NCBI RefSeq assembly: GCF_004103755.1
Contig: NZ_CP035283.1
Location: forward strand, 124,001-188,000
DNA length: 64,000 nucleotides
Origin: Caproiciproducens sp. NJN-50
GTDB taxonomy: Bacteria; Bacillota; Clostridia; Oscillospirales; Acutalibacteraceae
Direction: 5' to 3'
Both the position numbers and the translations under genes were made by a program. The notes below the pieces were generated by a model. That model was not told the origin of the DNA. It searched no databases and saw only the letters and a list, made by a program, of their open reading frames with translations. Shown piece after piece: positions 8,032-15,648 of the stretch (within the stretch, counting starts at the first letter, position 1; the number at the start of each line of letters is the position of its first letter).

Positions 8032-8112
8032 ATCATATCACGATTTTACAAATATGTAAACAATTTTTAATTTCGTCTACACATTGACAAACAAATTTTC
8101 AATGTGTATGAT
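8032..8112. promoter_or_regulatory. Divergent promoters with two dyad operators
   Basis: Plus strand: TTGACA (8084-8089), 17 bases, TATGAT (8107-8112) for the MFS gene. Minus strand: TTTACA (8055-8060), 17 bases, TATGAT (8032-8037) for the regulator. A dyad ACACATTGA (8079-8087)/TCAATGTGT (8099-8107) covers the MFS promoter from -35 to -10. A second dyad TTTACA (8045-8050)/TGTAAA (8055-8060) covers the regulator's -35. Both are candidate binding sites for the DUF2087 protein. Confidence 0.7.
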
Positions 8113-8142
8113 GCTTTTATTGTCTGCAAGGGTGGGAACCGA

Positions 8143-9370
8143 ATGGGCCGTTGGAAAAAACGCCGGAATTACCTGCTTTTTTTACAGGGTCAGTTCGTCT
8201 CGTCGGCGGGGGACGCCCTGTATGAAATCGCGCTGGGATTCTTTCTTCTGCGAACGTACCGCTCCAGCGCGCTGATGGCAATGATAGTCGCCGTCTCCGC
8301 CGTTCCCGGACTGCTCGCCGCGCCGTTCGCCGGCGTGGTGATCGACCGGATGGATCAGAAGCGGATTCTCGTTTTTGCGGATCTTCTTCGCGGGGCCTCC
8401 ATGACCGCAACGGCGGCATGGACCTGCCTTGGCCATCCTCCTCTGTGGGTGTTCTGCGTAACGGGGGCGATTCTCAGCATCGGCGGCGCGTTCTTTACTC
8501 CCTGCGTCAAATCGCTGATTCCCCGCATCGTGGAGCGGACCGGCTGATGCGGGCGAACTCGGCCCTGAATGTCGCCCAGAACCTCACGCAGACCGCCGGA
8601 AACTCGTTGGGAGGATTTTTGTATCGGTTCAGCGGCGCGGGAGGAATGTTTCTGATGAATGGGATTTCCTATCTCTTCTCAGGATTTTTGTCCCTTTTCC
8701 TGAAGGTCAGAAATCCGCCGGAAAACAAAAAGGCGGGTTCCGAACCGCTTTCCTTTTGGAAAGATCTGAAAAGCGGAATCGGATACACCGCGAAATTCAC
8801 AGGCTTAAAAGATCTGATTCTCATGGCCTTTATTCTTAATTTCTTTGCAAGCGGTTCCTTTCTCCTGCTTCAGCCGTTGTTTCTCAGCACGCCGGGATTC
8901 GGAATTCAGAGATATGGAATCGCGGCGGGCGCAATCAGCGCGGGCAACCTGATGGGAATGCTGTTCACCTCCGTTTTCCGGATTCCATCCGGGAAACAGA
9001 TGACCCTCTTTCTTGCGGCGGCCGCGGCGACACGGTCCTGAACGCGCTGTTCCCGTTTGCCGGGCCCGGAGCCGGCCTGATTCTTCCATGTGCCGCCGGA
9101 TTTGGGAACTCCGTCGTCAATGTGTTGATTCTGACCGCCGTCCAGCGAAGCGTTTCGGAAAAGATGCGGGGAAAAGTGTTTTCCCTTATTTCCATGGGCG
9201 CCCATGGGATCGCCCCTATGGGAATTGCCGCCGCCGGGGCCGCCGCCGAAATTTTTCCTATCAAATACCTGATTTTTACCTGCAATTTCATCAATCTGCT
9301 TTGTTTTTCTTTCTTCGCGTTCCAAAAGCCGTTCCGAGACCTGATCAATTCCGGGACGCGCCGCGAATGA
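8143..9370 (+). pseudogene. MFS transporter (EntS/Mef-like), two frameshifts
   Basis: Reading across three frames gives one continuous major-facilitator exporter of about 405 residues. The first part (8143 to about 8540) holds the N-terminal spans and the loop GVVIDRMDQKR. Near 8540 the frame shifts and RLMRANSALNVAQNLTQ continues. Near 9028 it shifts again and TVLNALFPFAG runs to the stop at 9370. Each fragment alone is too short to transport. A sequencing error in GC-rich runs is possible but would have to occur twice. The promoter and operators upstream are intact. The 3' end overlaps the convergent MFS gene by 26 bases. Confidence 0.78.
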
Positions 9371-10517
9371 CTCCGCCCCGGCGCGCCCAGACGAGGTACA
9401 GGACCAGCCCCGCCGCGCAGAAAGCGGAGCCGAGAGCGAACGCGCGGCTCAGGCCGGAGCCGGCCGCCTTCCCGAGCGCCGCGCTGACGGGAGCGGAAAA
9501 GCCGTCGGCCGCCATCGAATAAATGCTCAAAACCGCCGCGCGCGCGAAGGCAGCTGCGCTCTGGCGGTTCTGGACTGTCATTGCCGCCGGGGCGAGCAGC
9601 GCGGCGGCGGCATTCAAAGCCGCGACGCAAAAAGTCGAAAGCGCCGCATTCCGGGTGACCGATAAAACGGCGCATGAGGCAGCGGCAAGCAGGAAAAGCG
9701 CGGAGGTAAACGCCGTTTCGCCGATCCGGGCGGAAATCCGATGGGAAAACACGGCGGAGAGCGCCGCCCCCTGCACCGCGAGATAGCACAGGCCCATCGC
9801 TTCGACCGCGATCCCGCACTCCCGATACTGCAATTGGCTCAGAAAGACCGCCGCCGTCTGCACCGTCTGGGTCAGCAGCGCGCACGCGGCCAGATAGAGC
9901 AGGAACCGCAGGGCATTCCGGCCTTCCGACCGCAGCAGCCGCGCCGCCCGTGAGAACGGGACCGGCTCCGCGCGCGGCCCCCCGGCCTCCGGAAGAAGAA
10001 ACGAAAGGGCGGCGGCAATTCCGTAGGTTCCCGCCGTCAGCCCGGCGGAACGGCTCAGATCCCCGCCGATCCCGAATGTAAACACCAGCGCGGCAATCAC
10101 GATTCCCAGGGCCGTGAAAGCGTGATAAAGGCTGAACGCCGCCGCGCTGCGTTCCCTGCCGGCGCAGGCGTAAAGGTAGGCCGAATCGCACCCGGACAGC
10201 CCCGCGCACACAACGGCGAGAACCGCCCGCTCCAGCAGAAACAGCGCAAAGCTGTCCGCCCGCCAGAATACCAGCTTGGAAAGAAAATACAGAAGGTTGC
10301 AGATCAGGATGGTCCTCCGGTACCCGGTCCGCTCGGCCAGAAATCCCATCGGGAGTTCGAGCGCGATCATCAGCAGCAGGGAGACGCTCTCGATCAGCGT
10401 GATCTGGAACACGCTCAGCCCGCGTTCCACCCGGTACAGGCCCGCCGCGGGCGCGTAAAACACCATGCCCTGCAAAAGGACAATGACATAATAAATCTGA
10501 TATTTAGTTTTAAACAA
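9345..10517 (-). CDS. MFS transporter, drug-efflux-like
   Basis: A membrane protein of 390 residues with about 12 hydrophobic segments. The loop PMGFLAERTGYRRT after the second or third span is the MFS motif A. The substrate is unknown; drug export is inferred from the neighbours and from the leader. I chose the TTG at 10517 because AGGAGG lies 6 bases upstream. The in-frame ATG at 10544 lies inside the leader helix and before that ribosome site. It is not a close copy of the broken exporter next door. Confidence 0.8.
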   Translation of the reverse strand: MFKTKYQIYYVIVLLQGMVFYAPAAGLYRVERGLSVFQITLIESVSLLLMIALELPMGFLAERTGYRRTILICNLLYFLSKLVFWRADSFALFLLERAVLAVVCAGLSGCDSAYLYACAGRERSAAAFSLYHAFTALGIVIAALVFTFGIGGDLSRSAGLTAGTYGIAAALSFLLPEAGGPRAEPVPFSRAARLLRSEGRNALRFLLYLAACALLTQTVQTAAVFLSQLQYRECGIAVEAMGLCYLAVQGAALSAVFSHRISARIGETAFTSALFLLAAASCAVLSVTRNAALSTFCVAALNAAAALLAPAAMTVQNRQSAAAFARAAVLSIYSMAADGFSAPVSAALGKAAGSGLSRAFALGSAFCAAGLVLYLVWARRGGVIRGASRN

Positions 10518-10527
10518 AAAAATCCTC

Positions 10528-10594
10528 CTGACTGTTTTTTGCATCGGAACAAGGCCCGCTGTCTGCGGGCCGGGACATGCAAAAAAACAATCAG
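10528..10594 (-). promoter_or_regulatory. Translational attenuator helix of the MFS gene
   Basis: In the minus-strand transcript, 10594-10577 pairs with 10545-10528 (about 17 bp, one wobble, one bulge). An inner 7-bp stem GGCCCGC/GCGGGCC lies at 10553-10571. The end of the right arm takes the first two bases of the AGGAGG ribosome site (10529-10524). The leader peptide stop (10593-10591) lies in the left arm, so a ribosome there would open the helix. Confidence 0.65.
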
Positions 10595-10608
10595 GTTGGA
10601 TTTCTCAT
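10591..10608 (-). CDS. Leader peptide MRNPT
   Basis: ATG AGA AAT CCA ACC TGA, a five-residue frame with ACGGGAG 7 bases upstream, placed between the promoter and the attenuator helix. Proline near the end and a stop codon inside the helix fit a ribosome-stalling leader that controls the MFS gene. Confidence 0.55.
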   Translation of the reverse strand: MRNPT

Positions 10609-10643
10609 GGCGGTTCTCCCGTTACAGATTTTATACTGGTTCC

Positions 10644-10672
10644 ATGATATGATTTTCCGCGCGGAAAGTCAA
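10644..10672 (-). promoter_or_regulatory. Promoter of the MFS gene and its leader
   Basis: On the minus strand, TTGACT (10667-10672) and TATCAT (10644-10649) are 17 bases apart. The spacer contains the palindrome TTTCCGCGCGGAAA, a possible operator. Confidence 0.7.
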
Positions 10673-10685
10673 GAGCGGACCCGCC

Positions 10686-10714
10686 GCCTTGCTTCCGCCC
10701 CGTTTTTCGTGTAG
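10686..10714 (+). promoter_or_regulatory. Promoter for the DUF4349 lipoprotein
   Basis: TTGCTT (10686-10691) and TAGAAT (10709-10714) with a 17-base spacer, 45 bases before the start. Confidence 0.5.
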
Positions 10715-10758
10715 AATGAGAATCGAATGAAAATCCGAAAAACGAAAGGGGGATTCCA

Positions 10759-11709
10759 TTGAAAAAAGCAGGATTTTTTATGCTTTTGATGACGATCTTC
10801 TGCCTGACGGCCGCGGCGGGGTGCGCCTCCGGCGCCTCCGCTCCTCCGGGCCGGACGAATGCCGCCTCGCCGTCCTCCGGGACGGAATACGCCGCCGCGG
10901 ACGCCGCGGGCCTGGAGAACGGGGCACAGAAAGCCTCTGCCAGGTCCGCCGCCGAAAGCAGGCCGGCTTCCGACTCCCGCAAGGTGATCAGGAGCGCGGA
11001 TCTGGACCTTCAGACCACCCGTTACGATGAGGCCAACGAGAAGCTGGGGACTCTGGCCGCGTCGTTCGGCGGGTACATCGAGAGCTCCACGGTCCAGGGG
11101 GACGCCTCCGGCAGCGGAGCGCTGCGAAGCGCCTCCTTCACCGTGCGGGTGCCGTCGGACCGGCTGGACGAGTTCCTGACCGGAGCCGGGAACCTCGGCA
11201 GCGTGGTCCGCAAGAGCGTCGCCGGGCAGGACGTGACGCAGAATTATTTTGATTCCGAAACGCGGCTGAAAACGCTGCGCGCGGAGCAGGACCGGATCCT
11301 GGAGCTGATGGGAAAAGCCGAAAAGATCGACGATGTCCTTGCGATTGAAAAGCGCCTGACGGAGGTGCAGAACGAGATCGAACAGCTCACCGGGCAGCTC
11401 AAGCAGTGGGATTCCCTCATCAGCCTGTCCACCGTAACCGTTGCGGTCAAGGAGGTCGCGGCGATCACCGCGCCTCCGGCGAAGGGCCTGGGCGGACAGG
11501 TCGGTTCCATCTTCCGCGCCTCGCTGCGCGCGCTTGGGGAGGCGTGCCGTTATCTTGTCCTCGCCGTCACGGCGGCCCTTCCGTTTCTGGCGGTTGCGGC
11601 CGTCATCGGCGCCGCAGTGCTCTTCTTCCGCCGGAAAATCAAAAAGGGCCGGAGCACCCTCCCCGGCGGACCCGGCAAAGAAGAATCCGGCAAGCCGGAC
11701 GCGAAGTAG
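10759..11709 (+). CDS. DUF4349 domain lipoprotein
   Basis: A 316-residue envelope protein. A signal peptide ends in the lipobox TAAAGC near residue 22. A Ser/Ala-rich linker is followed by the DUF4349 domain (about 75-265) with VIRSADLDLQT at its start. This contains a coiled coil around residues 170-215. A membrane span lies near 265-295, with a basic, Pro-Gly-rich tail. The combination of lipid anchor and C-terminal span is usual for the family. Its function is unknown. Confidence 0.82.
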   Translation: MKKAGFFMLLMTIFCLTAAAGCASGASAPPGRTNAASPSSGTEYAAADAAGLENGAQKASARSAAESRPASDSRKVIRSADLDLQTTRYDEANEKLGTLAASFGGYIESSTVQGDASGSGALRSASFTVRVPSDRLDEFLTGAGNLGSVVRKSVAGQDVTQNYFDSETRLKTLRAEQDRILELMGKAEKIDDVLAIEKRLTEVQNEIEQLTGQLKQWDSLISLSTVTVAVKEVAAITAPPAKGLGGQVGSIFRASLRALGEACRYLVLAVTAALPFLAVAAVIGAAVLFFRRKIKKGRSTLPGGPGKEESGKPDAK

Positions 11710-11737
11710 CCGCCTCTCCCGGCCTGCCGGGCGAAAC

Positions 11738-11905
11738 CTAATACCAGACCAGGAACAGAAAAGCCAGCACGCCGGCGCACAGCGACAGCAGAAACAGCAG
11801 CAGGGCCGTGACCGCCTGGAGCAGGGTTTCCCGCTCCCCGCCGCGCACGGCGGCCAGAAGGCCGAGAAACGACAGCAGAATCGTGACTCCCGCCAGGATG
11901 CTCAT
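11738..11905 (-). CDS. 55-residue membrane protein
   Basis: A short gene with a strong ribosome site (GGAGGGAGGAAAACAC before the ATG at 11905). The product has two hydrophobic segments (about 3-19 and 32-53) joined by RGGERETLLQ. It lies between the DUF4349 gene and the ABC operon terminator. I recognise no family. Confidence 0.55.
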   Translation of the reverse strand: MSILAGVTILLSFLGLLAAVRGGERETLLQAVTALLLFLLSLCAGVLAFLFLVWY

Positions 11906-11974
11906 GTGTTTTCCTCCCTCCGCGCCGCCGGTTACTAAAATCTACGGCGGGGCGGGGAAAACTATTCCCCGCGG

Positions 11975-12032
11975 ACAAAATAAGAGCGCGCTTTTTCGGA
12001 AGAAATCAATCCGTCCTCCGAAGCGGCGCGCT
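11975..12032 (-). terminator. Terminator of the ABC importer operon
   Basis: On the minus strand, AGCGCGC (12026-12032) pairs with GCGCGCT (11985-11991), with an inner CTTCGGA/TCCGAAA helix. A T-rich tail TCTTATTTTG follows. Confidence 0.75.
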
Positions 12033-12041
12033 TTTCTGCCG

Positions 12042-13079
12042 TTATTTCTTTACAAATTCCATATCCACCAGGGTGTCGTAGGAATAGCTCCCGGTATAAA
12101 TGCCGGTCTTTAAAAGCATATCCATGTCGGTCGTGACGGCCTGCTTGCTGATGATCCCGTCCGGGCTCCACAGATTATCCTGGTAGGCGCGGTCGAGGGA
12201 AGCCTGAATTTCAGCATCGGAAAGAGTCGGGAATTCCAGCTTCAGCACTTTTTTCGCCGTATCGTGGTCGTCCTGGACGACTTTGAGGGCCTTTTTCATC
12301 GCGCTCACGAACTTCTGCACGGTCTCCGGGTCCTTTTCGATGGTCGATTTCTTCACGCTGAGCACGGAGTAAGAGAAATCGCCGAGGTCGGTGAACTTGT
12401 AGAAGGGCTCCTCCCAGATTCCCTTGGAAATTCCCTCGCAGATCTGCGGCTCCGCGCCGTTGCCGATATCCCCGTTGCCGTTCTGCAGCATGGAGACCAC
12501 CGTGGCGGCGTCGGCATTCTCAACCAGGCGCACATCCTTCTCGGGGTCCAGCCCCAGATTGATCAGCAGATAGCGTGTCAGAAGGTTCGGACTCCCGCCG
12601 TGACGGCCCGCGACAATGCTTTTTCCTTTCAGAAACTCTTTCAGGTCCGCATTGTTCCCGCTCTTGGGGGCCGTTCCCTCTTTGGAGAACAGATACACGT
12701 TCGCACGGTTGACGCAGTTGCATACCGCGGTGACCGGGTCGGAATTGTTCTTGTTGCCCAGCGCGATGGAATCGACTCCGGCGATCACGCCCCAGGCGTC
12801 GCCGCTGACGACGGCCGTCACATGGTTGCCGCCGGTCGCCTGGATCACCCTGACGTCCAGTCCCTGTTCCTTAAAATATCCTTCGTGCTGCGCGACATAC
12901 AGCGGCAGGTAGCCGCTCAGATGCACGGGCTCCGCGATGACGAGCTTTTTCAGCTGCGCCGCCTGGGAATCCGTCTGCGCCGGGGAGGCTGCCGAACAGC
13001 CCGTTAGCAGCACAACCGCAAGGCCGGCCGCGGCCGCGAGCAGTTTTCTGCCCGCGGAAGAGATCCACCTGTTTTTCAT
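12042..13079 (-). CDS. ABC transporter substrate-binding lipoprotein (NMT1/SsuA-like)
   Basis: An extracellular binding protein of 345 residues. A signal peptide ends in LLTGC near residue 24. The mature part starts LVIAEPVHLSGYLPLYVAQHEGYFKEQGLDV, the opening strand and helix of the nitrate/sulfonate/thiamine-precursor family, and AGRHGGSPNLL lines the usual ligand cleft. TTGGAGGG precedes the ATG at 13079. It is the last gene of a permease/ATPase/binding-protein operon. The ligand cannot be read from sequence; an aliphatic sulfonate, taurine, pyrimidine or guanidine-like compound are all possible. Confidence 0.85.
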   Translation of the reverse strand: MKNRWISSAGRKLLAAAAGLAVVLLTGCSAASPAQTDSQAAQLKKLVIAEPVHLSGYLPLYVAQHEGYFKEQGLDVRVIQATGGNHVTAVVSGDAWGVIAGVDSIALGNKNNSDPVTAVCNCVNRANVYLFSKEGTAPKSGNNADLKEFLKGKSIVAGRHGGSPNLLTRYLLINLGLDPEKDVRLVENADAATVVSMLQNGNGDIGNGAEPQICEGISKGIWEEPFYKFTDLGDFSYSVLSVKKSTIEKDPETVQKFVSAMKKALKVVQDDHDTAKKVLKLEFPTLSDAEIQASLDRAYQDNLWSPDGIISKQAVTTDMDMLLKTGIYTGSYSYDTLVDMEFVKK

Positions 13080-13102
13080 CTTGTTTTCCCTCCAAAAAAG
13101 AT

Positions 13103-13990
13103 TTATGAGGAAATGATCGCCAGTCGTTTGGACAACCATTTTTCCAGAAGAATGACTCCCCAATACATCAGCATGGAGAGAACGGAAAGGACGAACACGC
13201 CCACCCAGACCAGGTTGATATCGAGAATCGTGCCCGCGTAGATGATCATGCGGCCCACGCCCTGTTCGGAGGAGATGAACTCGCCGACGATGGAGCCTGC
13301 CAGAGCCAGCGCGATGTTGATCCGCAGGCTGGAGATGATCCACGGCATCGACCACGGCACGACGACCTTTGAAAAGACCTGCCGCCGCTTCGCGCCGAGG
13401 GACACCATCAGCGTTTCCAGCGCGGGGTCCACGCTCTTGACCCCGCCGTAGGCGGAAATCGCGCTGGTCACCACGGTCATCAGAAAGGCGAGCACGGCCT
13501 TGGAAAAGAAGCCGATGCCGAACAGGATGACCAGAACGGGGCCGAGCGCCAGCTTCGGCAGCGCGTTCAGGATGATGAGAAAAGGCTCGCTGATCCCGGC
13601 GTAGGTTTTCGACCACCAGAACGACAGGCCCAGCAGGGCGCCGGTCAGCGTGCCGGCGACAAAACCGATGATTGTGGAGCCGGAGGTGTAGACAATATCG
13701 CGCAGCAGCGTACCCTGGGTCATCTGTACCCACGCCGTCTGGAGGATCGCGCTCGGGCAGCTCCAGTAATAGGAGTCCAGCCAGCCGATGCGGGTAAAGA
13801 ATTCCCACCCGGCGAACAGAAGGACACCCACCAGAATTCTTCCGGCGAGCACCCGCCGCCTGCGCTTTTTTTCCTCTGTTTCCCCGTCGTAGGATTCGAT
13901 CAGGCGCGCCGTCTTCTCTTCTTCCCGCAAAGGTTCGCCGTCCGCCGCACGGCGAACCGCGCAACAGGTTTCCTGATTGATGACAGCCAT
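13103..13990 (-). CDS. ABC transporter permease (SsuC/TauC-like)
   Basis: An inner-membrane permease of 295 residues with six probable spans after a long cytosolic N-terminus (about 50 residues, very basic at EEKKRRRR). The EAA loop is visible as ETLMVSLGAKRRQVFSKVVVPWSMPWI and contacts the ATPase. ATG at 13990 has GGGAG 8 bases upstream; a GTG at 13999 does not. It stands between the ATPase and the binding protein. Confidence 0.85.
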   Translation of the reverse strand: MAVINQETCCAVRRAADGEPLREEEKTARLIESYDGETEEKKRRRRVLAGRILVGVLLFAGWEFFTRIGWLDSYYWSCPSAILQTAWVQMTQGTLLRDIVYTSGSTIIGFVAGTLTGALLGLSFWWSKTYAGISEPFLIILNALPKLALGPVLVILFGIGFFSKAVLAFLMTVVTSAISAYGGVKSVDPALETLMVSLGAKRRQVFSKVVVPWSMPWIISSLRINIALALAGSIVGEFISSEQGVGRMIIYAGTILDINLVWVGVFVLSVLSMLMYWGVILLEKWLSKRLAIISS

Positions 13991-14007
13991 TTTTTTCACT
14001 CCCGTCC

Positions 14008-14796
14008 CTATGAAATTTCCTCCGCCCGAGCCTGCCCGGCGGAGAGCAGCTCCAGCAGATGATGTTTCAGTTCCATAAACCGCGGGGTCGTCAGATCCTC
14101 CGGCTTTCTCGGGCGTGCGATCGGCACCTCGATTTTCGCCAGCACCCGCCCCGGTCTCTGCGAAAAGACATAAATATCATCGGAGAGGTAGACGGCTTCG
14201 TCGATATCGTGCGTGACAAAAAGGATCGTCTTCCCGAAATCCTGCCAGATCTCAAGCAGCCAGTTCTGCATCGAAAGCCTGGTCTGGGCGTCCAGCGCGC
14301 CGAACGGTTCATCCAGCAGCAGGATATCGCGGTCATACAGCAGCGTGCGCAGCAGCGCCGCCCGCTGCCGCATTCCGCCCGAGAGTTCGTTCGGGTAATG
14401 GCTGTCAAAGCCCCCCAGCCCGTATTTTTCCATCAGGGGAAGGGCCCGCTCCACGGCCTGCGCGCGCGGCACGCCGCGGATCTCTAGCCCAAGGATAATG
14501 TTGTCCAGAATGGTTCGCCAGGGCAGCAGGAGGTCTTTCTGCAGCATATAGCCGACTGTTCCGGCCTTTCCTACAATACTCCGCCCGTCGACGGTGACGT
14601 CCCCCGCGGTCGGCGGCATCAGCCCGGCGATAATATGAAACAGGGTCGACTTTCCGCAGCCGGACGGGCCGATGATGCTCGCGAAACGCCCTTCCTGAAC
14701 GGCCAGGTCCGTTTCCGCCAGGGCGGCCACGTTTGTTCCGTTTTTGCGAAAAATTTTGCTGACCCCGGTCACTTCGATTTTACAGGGTTCGCGCAT
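14008..14796 (-). CDS. ABC transporter ATP-binding protein (SsuB/TauB-like)
   Basis: A 262-residue cytosolic ATPase. It has Walker A GPSGCGKST (about 43-51), Q-loop MLQKDLLLPW, signature LSGGMRQR, Walker B ILLLDEPFGALD and H-loop THDIDEA. The Q-loop sequence and the phrase YVFSQRPGRV are typical of the nitrate/sulfonate importer branch. It is followed by the permease after 17 bases. Confidence 0.88.
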   Translation of the reverse strand: MREPCKIEVTGVSKIFRKNGTNVAALAETDLAVQEGRFASIIGPSGCGKSTLFHIIAGLMPPTAGDVTVDGRSIVGKAGTVGYMLQKDLLLPWRTILDNIILGLEIRGVPRAQAVERALPLMEKYGLGGFDSHYPNELSGGMRQRAALLRTLLYDRDILLLDEPFGALDAQTRLSMQNWLLEIWQDFGKTILFVTHDIDEAVYLSDDIYVFSQRPGRVLAKIEVPIARPRKPEDLTTPRFMELKHHLLELLSAGQARAEEIS

Positions 14797-14874
14797 TCAA
14801 AACTCTTCCTTTCTTGAACTGATTCGGCCCGCCCCGGGCAGACCCCGGGCAGGCTTTCGCGCCGGCTCTTTTTC

Positions 14875-15243
14875 TCAAAGCTCCGGCAGTTCATTCAGAC
14901 AGGCATCTACATCGCGGTCAAGGCATAGGATCGTGCCGGAGAATTCCGACGCCGCGTCATAGTCCTTGAAAACGGCGATTACATTCAGATGAAACCGTTT
15001 TTCTATTGCTGTTTTAATTTCCTTTTTAAAAACCTGCGTCAGCAGGTGATCCATATAGTCCGTTGTGCCGGAATGTTTGTCGTCCAGAAGCTTTAGAGCG
15101 GGAATTCGGGTGTTCAGGGACAGAATGATGATTTTGCTGCCGGCAAACTCGACATTCTGCTGCCTTACGCCGGTATTGAAAATCTGCCTGTTGACACTGT
15201 TGTATACTTTCAGAATTTCCTGCTTGAAAGTACCGGCGACCAT
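14875..15243 (-). CDS. DUF2294/MpsC-like protein
   Basis: A 122-residue cytosolic protein. FKQEILKVYNSVNRQIFNTG and the later segment DYMDHLLTQVFKKEIKTAIEKRF follow the DUF2294 pattern, also named for MpsC of a Na+-translocating, bicarbonate-related system in staphylococci. It lies upstream of the ATPase with a 78-base gap and may be the first gene of the importer operon. Its role is unknown; a link to anion uptake is speculative. Confidence 0.65.
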   Translation of the reverse strand: MVAGTFKQEILKVYNSVNRQIFNTGVRQQNVEFAGSKIIILSLNTRIPALKLLDDKHSGTTDYMDHLLTQVFKKEIKTAIEKRFHLNVIAVFKDYDAASEFSGTILCLDRDVDACLNELPEL

Positions 15244-15483
15244 GGCGCGCCCCCTTTTCCTTTTGTAACCAAGAAGATCCCCGCCGGCAAGCCGGCGTTG
15301 TTTTCCAACGCAAAGAAAGGATTTTCTTCCCGCGGTCCGTGAGAAGGCATCTCGCGGGAATATCTTCGTTTCCTGCCCTCTTTCGGACGCAAAACGTCCC
15401 CGGCGCCGGCGCCGAGGACGCCCCCTGGCGCAAACGCTTTTTCAATGATCGTCAATCGCCATGAAATTCTTGATACAAAGAAA
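15244..15483 (-). other. GC-rich, hairpin-rich region without a gene
   Basis: Upstream of the DUF2294 gene I see several short dyads: GCCGGC around 15284-15296, GGACG/CGTCC around 15385-15399 and CCCGCG...CGCGGG around 15330-15358. No riboswitch class known to me fits and no good promoter is evident. Reading frames here lack ribosome sites. Confidence 0.4.
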
Positions 15484-15516
15484 GACGCTTTAAGTGCTCC
15501 TTAAAGCGTCTTTTCT
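15484..15516. terminator. Terminator-like dyad
   Basis: GACGCTTTAAG (15484-15494) pairs perfectly with CTTAAAGCGTC (15500-15510), with T-rich sequence on both outgoing sides. It probably insulates the FAD gene from the importer operon. Confidence 0.65.
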
Positions 15517-15613
15517 CTCAGCGTTCCAATCGCTGCGTTTCCTGATTCTTTCACATCTGATACCATAATAGATCAATCCGGGAAAATTGACACCGGTTCA
15601 ATAAAAACAATCA

Positions 15614-15648
15614 AAAGAAAAGCGCCGTCCCCGGAAGGCTCAGGCGCT
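15614..15648 (-). terminator. Terminator of the FAD oxidoreductase gene
   Basis: On the minus strand, AGCGCC (15643-15648) pairs with GGCGCT (15621-15626), followed by TTTCTTTTG. The stop codon lies within the stem-loop. Confidence 0.65.

Noticed and set aside
13080..13964. N-terminal extension making a 640-residue protein with the ABC binding protein
   Set aside because: It is the shadow of the permease gene in another frame; the real binding protein begins at 13079 with its own ribosome site and signal peptide.
15210..15455. 81-residue minus-strand frame before the DUF2294 gene
   Set aside because: No ribosome site and no similarity; it overlaps the real gene start in another frame.
15244..15470. 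Guanidine, THF, molybdenum cofactor or cyclic di-GMP riboswitch before the importer operon
   Set aside because: The importer type made me look, but none of the conserved cores I know can be matched to this sequence.
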